A stretch of 64,000 bases of DNA, taken from assembly GCF_038096175.1 (NCBI RefSeq), contig NZ_CP151099.1:7976001-8040000 (forward strand), in the 5' to 3' direction. Of this stretch, positions 9,036-17,788 are shown one piece after another. A program made the position numbers and the translations under genes. Numbering within the stretch: the stretch's first letter is position 1; every line of letters begins with the position of its first letter. The notes below the pieces were generated by a model. The model saw nothing but the letters and a program-made list of their open reading frames with translations, did no database searches and was not told the DNA's origin. The stretch comes from Nostoc sp. UHCC 0302. GTDB lineage: Bacteria > Cyanobacteriota > Cyanobacteriia > Cyanobacteriales > Nostocaceae.

Positions 9036-9866
9036 CTAAAAGTAACGGAATAGATTCAGTATTCTCTGTCGTAATCTTTCTAAAACTGGCCCTTCTTCGG
9101 CTACTCCCTCAGCAAATAACATCTCATATATTAACGGAACTCCTAGCTGTAAATCTTCGAGAACTCCACGTTGGGTAAACACATCCTGTGGTTTTCCCTC
9201 CATCACAAGCCTTCCCCTATCCATGACAAAAATCCAGTCTGCCCAACGATAAACTAAATCTAGGTCATGGGTTGCCATTAGTATAGTTGTCCCAGATGCA
9301 TGAATCTTTTTCAGGGTTGCCATTAAGTTACGGGTATGCAGCCTATCCAAATATGCTGTTGGTTCATCTAATAATAGCAATTCTGGTTTTAGCACCATGA
9401 CATCAGCTATAGAAACTCGCTTTTTTTGCCCTAAACTAAGATGATGCACGGGCCTTTGGGCTAATTCAGTCAGCCCAAATTCTATTAAAGCTTGCTCGAC
9501 CCGCTGTTGAATTTCTCCTATTGGTAACCCTAAATTGCACAATCCATAAGAAATGTCTTCTTCAACGGTAGAAGCTACCAGTTGTTGCTCTGGATCTTGA
9601 AATATTAGACCAACTTGTTGCCGTAATTTCATCAAGGATTGACGGTCATATTGCAGAAGTTTGCCTTGCCAATGCACATTTCCTTTATTAGGTTTATATA
9701 AACCATTAGCTAAGAGAAACAGTGTAGTTTTACCGCAACCATTTTGACCGATTAATGCACATCTTTTATTAGCAGGAATCTTGAGAGTTAACCCATTTAA
9801 AGCTGATTGTTTTGCGCCTGGATAGGTGTAATGTACCTGCTCAAATTCGAGTAAAAATTGTTGCAT
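9036..9866 (-). CDS. cbiO: Cobalt ECF transporter ATPase CbiO
   Basis: From ATG 9866 this gives 276 residues (MQQFLLEFEQVHYTYPG). Motifs: Walker A IGQNGCGKTTLF, Q-loop FQDPEQQL, signature LSLGQKKR (a variant of LSGGQ seen in ECF ATPases), Walker B LLLLDEPT and switch His in MATHDLDLV. The start lies 26 bases inside the end of cbiQ, so the two are translationally coupled. A longer TTG-initiated frame from 9887 is less likely. It energises the CbiMNQ importer. The 3' end is the source of the relic sequence at ~6785-6905. Confidence 0.88.
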   Translation of the reverse strand: MQQFLLEFEQVHYTYPGAKQSALNGLTLKIPANKRCALIGQNGCGKTTLFLLANGLYKPNKGNVHWQGKLLQYDRQSLMKLRQQVGLIFQDPEQQLVASTVEEDISYGLCNLGLPIGEIQQRVEQALIEFGLTELAQRPVHHLSLGQKKRVSIADVMVLKPELLLLDEPTAYLDRLHTRNLMATLKKIHASGTTILMATHDLDLVYRWADWIFVMDRGRLVMEGKPQDVFTQRGVLEDLQLGVPLIYEMLFAEGVAEEGPVLERLRQRILNLFRYF

Positions 9867-10653
9867 TATTATACCAATCCAATCCAATTAATATTGCACA
9901 TCCTAGAATCGCTTCTATGGCATAACGCTTAGATATACGATAGCGGTGGGGATGCCAAACCTGAAATTCTCCATTAAAACCCCTTGATGCCAAACTCAAG
10001 GAGATTTGACGATAGTTCTCTAAGGTACGCTTGAGTAATTGTCCAATCAAGAGAGATAAACTTTTCATCCCAATTTTAAAAGTGCGGTAACCACTGCGAG
10101 ATTGTTGAGCAGTTAATAATTCCGCGGCTGTATTTAATAAAACGAAAATAAAACGGTACATCAGTAATAATAAATCTGTTAAAAGTACCGGAAAACCCAC
10201 ACGACGCATGATTTGTAAAAGTTCAGTAAAAGGGATAGTTAACATAATGAAGTATAAGCAAGAAAGAGAAGCGATCGCTCGCGTTAAAATTGTCAATCCC
10301 TGGTGAATACCTTGAAGACTAATATACAAATAATAATGGCCAATATCTAACCCTGTTACTGAGTCTTTTTGCACAAAATTTAAGTGAGAAATATCTACAC
10401 CACTGATGACTAAGGCTGGTAAACTTGTTAACCAGAAAAGGGCAGCAATATAAACTAATTTTAAATATATTTTGGCAGGAATTCTTGCATAAATAACTGT
10501 CCAAGCACTAACCCAAATTGCAATCATTACTTGAACTAGGGGATGGGCAAAGGCACTAATAATTAGCAGTGCGATCGCAAACAGCAATTTCTGCTCTGGT
10601 GCTAACCACCGCAAGCGATTAGTGTAAGCAAGTGTATCAATCTGAATGTTCAT
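9841..10653 (-). CDS. cbiQ: Cobalt ECF transporter subunit CbiQ
   Basis: From ATG 10653 ([17 protein letters not shown]) this gives 270 residues with several membrane segments. The cytoplasmic coupling motifs AQQSRSGYR and LASRGFNGEF are the places where EcfT/CbiQ proteins contact the ATPase. Its start overlaps the end of cbiN by 17 bases and its end overlaps cbiO by 26, as expected for subunits made in fixed ratio. The TTG 14 codons upstream is probably not used. Part of this gene is repeated as a relic at ~6915-7043. Confidence 0.87.
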   Translation of the reverse strand: MNIQIDTLAYTNRLRWLAPEQKLLFAIALLIISAFAHPLVQVMIAIWVSAWTVIYARIPAKIYLKLVYIAALFWLTSLPALVISGVDISHLNFVQKDSVTGLDIGHYYLYISLQGIHQGLTILTRAIASLSCLYFIMLTIPFTELLQIMRRVGFPVLLTDLLLLMYRFIFVLLNTAAELLTAQQSRSGYRTFKIGMKSLSLLIGQLLKRTLENYRQISLSLASRGFNGEFQVWHPHRYRISKRYAIEAILGCAILIGLDWYNNATIFTRI

Positions 10654-10951
10654 TATTACTCTTTCGCTGTTCGGAGCGTCCCTTAGACAAACCAATCAAG
10701 TAACCAAGTGTCCCAGCACCTAAAGCAGCTTGAGACGCAAATAGAAAAGTTTGTACTTCGCAACTTTGCAGATTCATTAATGGTTTAAACCAGGGTTTAT
10801 ATCCAGGCTGTACTTCAGTAACAGCTTTTGCTGCTCTGTCATCTGCGCCCGCAAACTGAGCATTACGGACAAATATTAACGGCGCAGCTGCCAAAATCAC
10901 TACCCCTCCTATTAACAACCAGTTACTCAATCCCTTGTTAGACTGTTTCAT
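10637..10951 (-). CDS. cbiN: Cobalt transport protein CbiN
   Basis: A 104-residue protein with two membrane helices ([17 protein letters not shown] and [17 protein letters not shown]). The loop between them ([23 protein letters not shown]) is extracytoplasmic and typical of CbiN. In cobalt ECF systems CbiN helps load the metal into CbiM. It overlaps cbiM by 14 bases and cbiQ by 17. The C-terminus is highly charged. Confidence 0.9.
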   Translation of the reverse strand: MKQSNKGLSNWLLIGGVVILAAAPLIFVRNAQFAGADDRAAKAVTEVQPGYKPWFKPLMNLQSCEVQTFLFASQAALGAGTLGYLIGLSKGRSEQRKSNNEHSD

Positions 10952-11723
10952 TTTGTTGAGGTTCCCGTCTGATTAATTTCAAGAGTTCTAGTTCTTGAGG
11001 TGTGTATGATTGTAACCAGTTCCACACCAGCACTGTCAGCAATCCTTCACTTATTGCCAAAGGAATTTGAGTAATTGCAAAAATTCCCGCAAACTTGATG
11101 AATGACCCAATAAACCCACCAACTGGAGCTGGAAAAGCTAAGGCGAGTTGGATAGATGTAATGATGTAAGTGAGTAAATCTGCCAAGGCGGCGGCTAAAA
11201 AAATTGCAATTCTTTGTTTATTAGTTAGCCGCATTGTCAGATGATAGATCCAGTAAGCGGCAAATGGGCCAGCGATCGCCATTGAAAAAGCATTTGCACC
11301 CAGTGTTGTCAAACCGCCATGCGCTAACAGCAATGCTTGAAATAGTAGGACAAGGCTACCCAGCACCGACATTGCCAAAGGGCCAAACAGTACTGCTCCT
11401 AACCCTGTTCCTGTAGGATGAGCGCAACTACCTGTAACTGAAGGCATTTTCAACGCCGATAATACAAAAGTAAAAGCTCCCGACAAAGCCAAGAGTAGCT
11501 TAAGTTCAGGGTTTGCTTGGGTGATGCGAGTCAGCGATCGCAACCCTAAAATAAAAAATGGTAAGGCCACTACCCACCAAAAAAGCGCCCAACTCCCTGG
11601 TAGATAGCCCTCCATAATATGCATTGCATAGGCTGGTGCAGATGCGCTAACAACTAGATAAAAGCTCAAAACTCCCATCAGAATTAGGGATAGACGTTTT
11701 GGCTTGAGAAGAATTCTTGACAC
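10938..11723 (-). CDS. cbiM: Cobalt ECF substrate-binding permease CbiM, with cleavable N-terminal extension
   Basis: A 261-residue membrane protein. After an N-terminal segment that looks like a signal peptide (hydrophobic run, then SAPAYA) comes [10 protein letters not shown] at residue 34. This is the conserved Met-His metal-binding start of CbiM, normally the very N-terminus. Cleavage after AYA would expose it. Conserved HPTGTGLG provides the next His. The start is GTG at 11723, with GGAG five bases upstream; the ATG at 11730 is out of frame. It is the first gene of cbiMNQO. Confidence 0.88.
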   Translation of the reverse strand: MSRILLKPKRLSLILMGVLSFYLVVSASAPAYAMHIMEGYLPGSWALFWWVVALPFFILGLRSLTRITQANPELKLLLALSGAFTFVLSALKMPSVTGSCAHPTGTGLGAVLFGPLAMSVLGSLVLLFQALLLAHGGLTTLGANAFSMAIAGPFAAYWIYHLTMRLTNKQRIAIFLAAALADLLTYIITSIQLALAFPAPVGGFIGSFIKFAGIFAITQIPLAISEGLLTVLVWNWLQSYTPQELELLKLIRREPQQNETV

Positions 11724-12174
11724 GCTCCATACCTCGCGGATACATTTTAACGACTTAGTTTAAATCGGCAGACATCCTGACAAGCAATTCAACATTAAAT
11801 ATTCAAGATTAAGAATATAGCAAGCACCTAAAATAATGTGAGTTCGAGGGGTCATATGCTGTCTCCTAATTAGCGTAATAATAATTAGCGTAATAAAGAA
11901 ACCTCTCCCTGGTTTTACTACGCAAAACCGTCCCTCTCCGAGTCGGAGAGGGACAGACTTGAACTTTAGTTCAAGGCAGGGAGAGGTTTGTCGAACTCAC
12001 GTTAAAATACTTTAGAAATGCGATTGATATTATGCCATCTCTAAGCAAATTACGCTGAGTGGGTGACTTGTGGCATTTGGAAATAGTTGAGAATTATTGA
12101 CAACAATTCTTGCAACCTATAATATACACAGAGGTAATTGCAAATCTTTTGCAACTTGTAGGCGCTAGCCGTAA
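11724..12174. other. Divergent spacer between cbiM and the multicopper oxidase
   Basis: About 450 bases separate two divergent genes and must hold both promoters. I searched for a cobalamin riboswitch core (B12 box) on the minus strand and did not see one. The spacer holds the three-hairpin repeat at 11901-11987 and a direct duplication TAGCGTAATAATAATTAGCGTAATAA at 11871-11896 (unit TTAGCGTAATAA). Confidence 0.5.
11901..11987. repeat. Cloverleaf-type palindromic repeat
   Basis: An outer 10-bp stem (ACCTCTCCCT at 11901-11910 with AGGGAGAGGT at 11978-11987) encloses three separate hairpins: GGTTTT/AAAACC (11911-11929), TCCCTCTCCGA/TCGGAGAGGGA (11931-11953) and CTTGAAC/GTTCAAG (11958-11975). 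The fold looks like a four-way junction. It is probably an interspersed cyanobacterial repeat, but it sits in the leader of cbiM. Confidence 0.7.
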
Positions 12175-12183
12175 TTGAATGTT

Positions 12184-13197
12184 ATGCCCAAAAACTTCGC
12201 TCTGGGTAACGAAAAACTTTGGAGCCGCCGTCAACTACTGAAACTGGGCTTAACAGGTGCGGGATTGACTGGTGCGGCAGCTATTTGGCAAATAATGAAT
12301 GCCCAAAGTAAGTCAATCGTCAGAGTGCCACCTATTGAGATGGGTGTAGCTGAAGGTGCTGCGAACCCGATGCAGATGCTACGAAATTTTGATTATGGGA
12401 CAGTAAAGAAAGAAAATGGACGTATCATCAGAGAGTTTCAGTTAACTGCGGGTACTTCTGTAATTCAGCTAAATAGTGCTGTCTCTTACAATATTTGGGA
12501 TTTAAACGGTAGAATACCAGGGCCGACGCTACGGGCAAAAGAAGGCGAGCGCGTCCGAGTATTATTTCTCAACCAAGCGGGGCATTCTCATTCTCTACAT
12601 TTTCATGGGGTTCATCCAGCAGAAATGGATGGCGTTCGCCCAATCAGCAACGGCAAAGCGACAATTTATGAATTTGATGCAGAACCTTATGGCGTTCACT
12701 TGTACCACTGCCATATTGAACCAGTCACTCGTCATATTGCCAAAGGGCTATATGGGATGTTTATCATCGATCCACCCAATCCCCGCCCCCCGGCTGATGA
12801 AATAGTACTCGTGATGGCTGGGTATGATGTGGATGACGATAGCCATAATGACTATTACGCCTTTAATGGTCTGCCTCATCACTATATGCATAATCCTATC
12901 CGGATTTATCAAGATCAGTTGATTCGGCTATATGTCCTCAACATCATTGAATACGATCCGGCTGTAACGTTTCATCTCCACGCCAACTTCTTTGATGTTT
13001 ATCGCTATGGCATGAGTATGACTGCTAGCGAGAAAGCTGATGTTATTACGATGGGTATAGCTGAAAGGCACATTTTAGAATTTGCGTTTCGCTATCCAGG
13101 TAAGTATATGTTTCATCCTCATCAGGATGCGATCGCTGAAAATGGTTGTATGGGCCAATTTGAAGTACTGGCTAAAGATAAAGGCGTAGGAGTGTAA
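12184..13197 (+). CDS. Two-domain multicopper oxidase, Tat-exported
   Basis: 337 residues from ATG 12184 (a TTG three codons earlier is in frame). The N-terminus has a twin-arginine signal, SRRQLLKLGLTGAGLTG. Copper ligands: HSLHFHG in domain 1, YHCHIEPVTRH with a Cys and His for the type 1 site, then in domain 2 TFHLHANFF and MFHPHQDAIAENGCMGQF. Only domain 1 has the HCH cysteine, so the type 1 copper is there. The length fits two cupredoxin domains, as in small trimeric laccases, rather than the usual three. Its substrate is unknown; metal or phenol oxidation in the periplasm is plausible. Divergent from cbiM. Confidence 0.82.
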   Translation: MPKNFALGNEKLWSRRQLLKLGLTGAGLTGAAAIWQIMNAQSKSIVRVPPIEMGVAEGAANPMQMLRNFDYGTVKKENGRIIREFQLTAGTSVIQLNSAVSYNIWDLNGRIPGPTLRAKEGERVRVLFLNQAGHSHSLHFHGVHPAEMDGVRPISNGKATIYEFDAEPYGVHLYHCHIEPVTRHIAKGLYGMFIIDPPNPRPPADEIVLVMAGYDVDDDSHNDYYAFNGLPHHYMHNPIRIYQDQLIRLYVLNIIEYDPAVTFHLHANFFDVYRYGMSMTASEKADVITMGIAERHILEFAFRYPGKYMFHPHQDAIAENGCMGQFEVLAKDKGVGV

Positions 13198-13236
13198 CAT
13201 AATTATGCGGTTACTACATGAGCCGTCGAACTTACA

Positions 13237-15816
13237 TTAACGAGAGTTAGCTTCAGTAGCTTCATATGCTTGTAGGAGCCTAGCATGATCGAGAGTAAAT
13301 CCTACTTGTATGGCTATTTGGGCAAATAAATCAATCTCAGGCTGTTGCCAATCACGAGGCCCAGAACACTGATGTGCAATTAACAAGCCAAATAGCTGCT
13401 CATTTTTGATAATAGGTGCTACTAAATTTGCTTTGACAGTAAAAGATTCGAGCAGGCTAATGTGGCAATCAGCCAAACCGGACTCATGAATGTTGTTTAT
13501 TGCGACAACGCGACCAGACTGATACTTTTCTAGATAATTTTGAGTGAAACAGGGGTCGTGGATTTTAGACTGCAAAACTTTGGGATAACCTGAAACCACT
13601 GATTCGGCAATTATAACTCCGAACCAATTAACGTAAAAGCTATAAACCAGTACTCGGTCAGTATTCAGTGCTTTGCGAACCTTTTCCACAGTCGTTTTCA
13701 GAACATCCTCTTCGTTGAGCGATTGGCGAATGCTGCGGGTAATATCTAGCAGTGACTGACTTCGCATATTTTCAGCATTAATTCGTTGCAGCAGCCTGGC
13801 ATGGTCAAGAGCAAATCCGACTTGCATGGCTATCTGGGCAAATAAATCAATCTCAGACTGTTGCCAATCACGAGGTCTGGAACATTGATGTGCAATTAAC
13901 AAGCCAAATAGCTGCTCATCTTTAATAATGGGTGCTACTAAATTTGCTTTGACAGCAAAGGATTCGAGCAGGCTAATATGACAATCAGCTAAACCAGCTT
14001 CATAAATATTGTTTACTGCAACAACGCGACCAGACTGATATTTTTCTACATAGCCTTGACCAAAACATGGGTCTTGGATTTCAGCTCGCAAAACTTTGGG
14101 ATAGGTGAGAACAACTGATTCAGCAATCACAGTTCCAGACCAATCACCATTAAAGCTATAAACCAGTACTCGGTCTGTACTCAGTACTTTCCTAACCTCT
14201 TCTACAGTGGTTTTGAGGACATCCTCTTCGTTGAGCGATTGGCGAATGCTGCGGATAGTATCCGCCAGTAACTGGCTTTGCACACCTTCGGCTTCGATTC
14301 GTTGCAGTAGCCTAGCATGGTCGAGAGCAAACCCTACTTGTATGGCAATCTGGGCAAATAAATCAATCTCAGGCTGTTGCCAATCACGGGGTCTGGAGCA
14401 TTGGTGTGCAATTAATAAGCCAAATAGTTGCTCATCTTTGATAATGGGTGCTACTAAATTTGCTTTAACAGCAAAGGATTCGAGCAGGCTAATATGACAA
14501 TCAGCCAAACCAGCTTCATAAATGTTGTTTGTGGCTAAAACGCGACCAGACTGATATTTTTCTACATAATCCTGACCAAAACATAGGTCTTGAATTTCAG
14601 ACCGCAAAACTTTGGGATAACCTGGAACCACTGATTCGGCAATTATAATTCCAGACCAATGAGCGTAAAAGCTATAAACCAGTACTCGGTCTGCACTCAA
14701 TGCTTTGCGAACCTCTTCCACAGTGGTTTTGAGGACATCTTCTTCGTTGAGCGATTGGCGAATGCTGCGGGTAATTTCTATAAATACTTGAGCTTTATCT
14801 GCTTTGGTATCTACCTCTTCTAAAAGCTTGGTGTAGTCAAGAGCAAATTCAACTTGCATGGCTATCTGAGTAAACAAATCAATCTCAGACTGTTGCCAAA
14901 AGCGAATTCTGGAACACTGATGTGCAATTAATAAACCGAATAGCTGTTTGCCTTTAAAAATGGGTGCTACTAAACTAGATTTGACAGCAAATTGCTCCAG
15001 CAATTCAATATCAGCATCAGTGAGATCGGCTTGATAGATATCATCAATAGCACGGTTACAACCATTCTGGTATTTTTCTATATACCCTGCCTCGAACCCA
15101 GAGTCAGAGACTGTAAACCCTAATATTTTTGGTAACCCAGGTGCTACTGATTCTGCGATAAACGTTCCATTAAAGTTGGAATTGAAGCAAAAAACGGTTA
15201 CGCGATCAATGTTTAAAGCTCTGCGAATTTCTTCTGAGGTAATTTTGAGAACATCTTCTTCATTCAATGATTCTCTAACCCAGCGAGTAATTTTCATCAA
15301 TAGTTGAGAGTAATCAGCTTCAGCTTCTTTCTCCTGTATCAAAACCGAAAGCAGTTCTGTGAATAAGCTGATGTTTCTCTCTAACATCACTAATTCATCA
15401 TTACTAGCGATGAAAACTTGAGTAAACTCACTGTCTGGACGTAGCCTATTTTTGATAATATTAGAAGTCATAGCAGCTTTGCTGACTCGACTAATAGCTC
15501 GATTAATCACAAAAGTTGCGATCGCACCTGCCAAAATTGCTGTCACACCCATACCAGTTAACAAGAGTGACAGTTGTCTTTGTAGAGCAAGTTCAGTTTT
15601 TGTTAAACTTTTGCCATTTTCTTGGCTGATTGACGAAATTTTTTTGGTGATTAAATCATTGCCATAGTAGTAAGTAGCTGTTCCAATTGCAACAATAGGA
15701 AGAATACTAATACTTAATACCCAAACTATCGCTTTAGTCTTTAAACTCCATTTTCTTTGCCACAGCCTTTGTCGACGGTTTCGTCTTGCTTGGTTTTGAG
15801 AAAAAGACTGACTCAT
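13237..15816 (-). CDS. Membrane cyanobacteriochrome-type photoreceptor with four GAF domains and no output domain
   Basis: 859 residues from ATG 15816 (a TTG frame start at 15855 is less likely). Two membrane helices lie at about 29-51 and 82-105, then a linker, then four tandem GAF domains at about 175-335, 350-505, 520-675 and 692-850. GAF2, 3 and 4 each carry a DXCF motif (DLCF, DPCF, DPCF at about 410, 582 and 754) and, exactly 28 residues after that cysteine, the Cys-His of GLADCHISLLESF. This is the dual-cysteine pattern of DXCF cyanobacteriochromes such as TePixJ. GAF1 has DSGF and DAD instead, so it should not bind bilin. The protein ends right after GAF4: no methyl-accepting, kinase or GGDEF domain follows. 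The GAF repeats are also very similar at DNA level, indicating recent duplication. Confidence 0.85.
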   Translation of the reverse strand: MSQSFSQNQARRNRRQRLWQRKWSLKTKAIVWVLSISILPIVAIGTATYYYGNDLITKKISSISQENGKSLTKTELALQRQLSLLLTGMGVTAILAGAIATFVINRAISRVSKAAMTSNIIKNRLRPDSEFTQVFIASNDELVMLERNISLFTELLSVLIQEKEAEADYSQLLMKITRWVRESLNEEDVLKITSEEIRRALNIDRVTVFCFNSNFNGTFIAESVAPGLPKILGFTVSDSGFEAGYIEKYQNGCNRAIDDIYQADLTDADIELLEQFAVKSSLVAPIFKGKQLFGLLIAHQCSRIRFWQQSEIDLFTQIAMQVEFALDYTKLLEEVDTKADKAQVFIEITRSIRQSLNEEDVLKTTVEEVRKALSADRVLVYSFYAHWSGIIIAESVVPGYPKVLRSEIQDLCFGQDYVEKYQSGRVLATNNIYEAGLADCHISLLESFAVKANLVAPIIKDEQLFGLLIAHQCSRPRDWQQPEIDLFAQIAIQVGFALDHARLLQRIEAEGVQSQLLADTIRSIRQSLNEEDVLKTTVEEVRKVLSTDRVLVYSFNGDWSGTVIAESVVLTYPKVLRAEIQDPCFGQGYVEKYQSGRVVAVNNIYEAGLADCHISLLESFAVKANLVAPIIKDEQLFGLLIAHQCSRPRDWQQSEIDLFAQIAMQVGFALDHARLLQRINAENMRSQSLLDITRSIRQSLNEEDVLKTTVEKVRKALNTDRVLVYSFYVNWFGVIIAESVVSGYPKVLQSKIHDPCFTQNYLEKYQSGRVVAINNIHESGLADCHISLLESFTVKANLVAPIIKNEQLFGLLIAHQCSGPRDWQQPEIDLFAQIAIQVGFTLDHARLLQAYEATEANSR

Positions 15817-16136
15817 AAATGAAACCTGGATGCACTGTAATTGAGAGTTAAGCAAATAACCTCACCACCAAATTTTACACAAAGCTTATTAAATATGCCT
15901 GGCTCTCAGAAGTATTTTGAGACGCTAATCTTCTCCGTTATGCCCCATAAAGCTTTTGTGATCTCTGATATTAAAAAAATCAGTTTTGATTAATGAGTTT
16001 GTTAACAATAAAATGGTGATCGCTTTGTTTGAATTCTAGGTAGGCGAACATAATTAAATGTAAAATGTTCCCTAAAGAAACCTTTTGCTGTTGAGGATTT
16101 TACCTTCTACCTCCTGCTTCCTACTCACATATAACA
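15817..16136. other. Spacer between photoreceptor and STAND ATPase genes
   Basis: About 320 bases, AT-rich. It would hold the photoreceptor promoter. I see no strong hairpin or repeat in it. Confidence 0.4.
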
Positions 16137-17687
16137 TTATTTAGACTGTGCAGTTGTGACTTTGCCCTGCTGTGCCTGAGAACATTGCTTCAACTTTGAT
16201 TCCAAGACTTCAATCTTTTGTAAAAGTGATATTCCCCAACCTAAAGAAATGACAAGCTTGATAGTCATACCTAAGAGCAAAAGTGCAACTATTTTGGTAT
16301 ATTTTCTCTGTTGAGCCAGCCTTTTTTGCTCTTCTGCAAGTCTAGCTTCAATTTCTTTAGCACGTTCCGACTCTAATGCCTGCTGTACTTCTCGCCGATC
16401 TAATTCTTCACTAGCAGCTAAAAACCGATAATCTAAATTACTTAAGCTTTTACCATTTGCCCAAGTTTGGGCATCAATTAAAGCTTGCCCACGTAATAAA
16501 CGAGATTCATCCTTTTCTTTTAAGTCTACCCATGCATTAAAAGCTTGGTAGTAAGGACGTAAGTCAGCTAATTGTTTTCCTACCCATTCTCGGTTGAAAA
16601 CTTCTTGATATATTTTATTTTTGACTTTTATCAAACCTAGCTTTTTAACTACTAAACCAGATAGCAACAGTTCTACTTGTTCTCGACTATCGTCGGCTGG
16701 CACTTCAACTCCTTGGAGGATTTGCTGATAAATTCCCAGCATTCTAGCGGTTGAATGTTCATTTCTAATGATGCGATCGCGAATTGTCCGTAAATGTTCT
16801 GGCTCATCTTGTGATTCCCAGTTATCGATGATGCGCGATCGCACTACACTTTCTATCCAAAATTCTTCTGTGCCAGGGGGAATTTGTAACTTTCTACCTG
16901 CTTCATCTTCAGACAAACTTACCAACAAGCGACACAGCTTTTGAGTCAGAAATGGTTGTCCTTGTGTCCAGAATAATACTTCTTTCAAAACTTTGTGAGG
17001 ATGATTGCCATCTATCTCCAATCCTTTCGCTAGTGGTTTAGCTTCCTCAAATTTGAAACCACTTACTTCTATAGCTTTACCAATATTAAACGGAGTAGTA
17101 TTATTTCGATGTAAAATTAAATCTGAGGGTGTAGCAACGCCAAAAATTGCAAACGTAATTCTTTGATATTCTGGAGCTACTGCTCGTTGGTTGTAGCAAA
17201 ACCTAATCAAACTAAAAAAGTCATCTACAGAAAAATCAAGGCTGAGAATACTATCAATTTCGTCAATAAAAATAAACAGTCTTTCTTCCGGAAATTGAGT
17301 TAATAGTATTTCAGAAATAAATCGACTGACTTTTTGAACTAAAGATATATCGCTCTGTTCTTGCCACCAGGATTTTAAATTTACTTTTCCTAGTAGTTTA
17401 AAACCCAACCATAAATCGCCGACAATTCCTTTATACCACTGCTCTGGAGTTATATTGTCACAACCAATATTGGTCATATCAACAGTGGCACATTTAAAGC
17501 CCTCTTGTTGCAAGCGATGCTTTGTTTTTACCATCAGCGAGGATTTACCCATCTGTCGACAGCTGAGGATATAGCAAAATTCACCCTGCTTTAAGGCTTC
17601 ATAGAGTTCCACATCTGCGCTTCGCTCAACATAGCTAGGAGCATCAGTAGTTAGTGTGCCACCAACTTGGTATTGATAATTGTTCAT
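16137..17687 (-). CDS. AAA_35 STAND-type ATPase with C-terminal membrane anchor
   Basis: 516 residues. The N-terminus [20 protein letters not shown] and P-loop RQMGKSS at 44-50 define the AAA-like (AAA_35) NTPase family of cyanobacterial signalling proteins; Walker B is [11 protein letters not shown]. After the ATPase and a winged-helix-like part (to ~residue 400) comes a charged coiled coil ([18 protein letters not shown]), then one membrane helix ([17 protein letters not shown]) and a short polar tail. Many relatives carry WD40 or other sensor domains after this point; none is present. It lies 101 bases downstream of another AAA_35 gene on the same strand. Role unknown, probably signal transduction or conflict. 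Confidence 0.75.
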   Translation of the reverse strand: MNNYQYQVGGTLTTDAPSYVERSADVELYEALKQGEFCYILSCRQMGKSSLMVKTKHRLQQEGFKCATVDMTNIGCDNITPEQWYKGIVGDLWLGFKLLGKVNLKSWWQEQSDISLVQKVSRFISEILLTQFPEERLFIFIDEIDSILSLDFSVDDFFSLIRFCYNQRAVAPEYQRITFAIFGVATPSDLILHRNNTTPFNIGKAIEVSGFKFEEAKPLAKGLEIDGNHPHKVLKEVLFWTQGQPFLTQKLCRLLVSLSEDEAGRKLQIPPGTEEFWIESVVRSRIIDNWESQDEPEHLRTIRDRIIRNEHSTARMLGIYQQILQGVEVPADDSREQVELLLSGLVVKKLGLIKVKNKIYQEVFNREWVGKQLADLRPYYQAFNAWVDLKEKDESRLLRGQALIDAQTWANGKSLSNLDYRFLAASEELDRREVQQALESERAKEIEARLAEEQKRLAQQRKYTKIVALLLLGMTIKLVISLGWGISLLQKIEVLESKLKQCSQAQQGKVTTAQSK

Positions 17688-17788
17688 TTTTTGAGAATTT
17701 TTAAATTGATAAGTTTTTCTCTATATGAATAAAGGAGTTTGCTTAAAAGTAGAAAAAATTAGTAGAAATAAACGTTTATCAACAGACT

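Noticed and set aside
11724-12170. Cobalamin riboswitch upstream of cbiM
   Set aside because: No B12-box or other conserved core could be found on the minus strand; the visible structure is a three-hairpin repeat.
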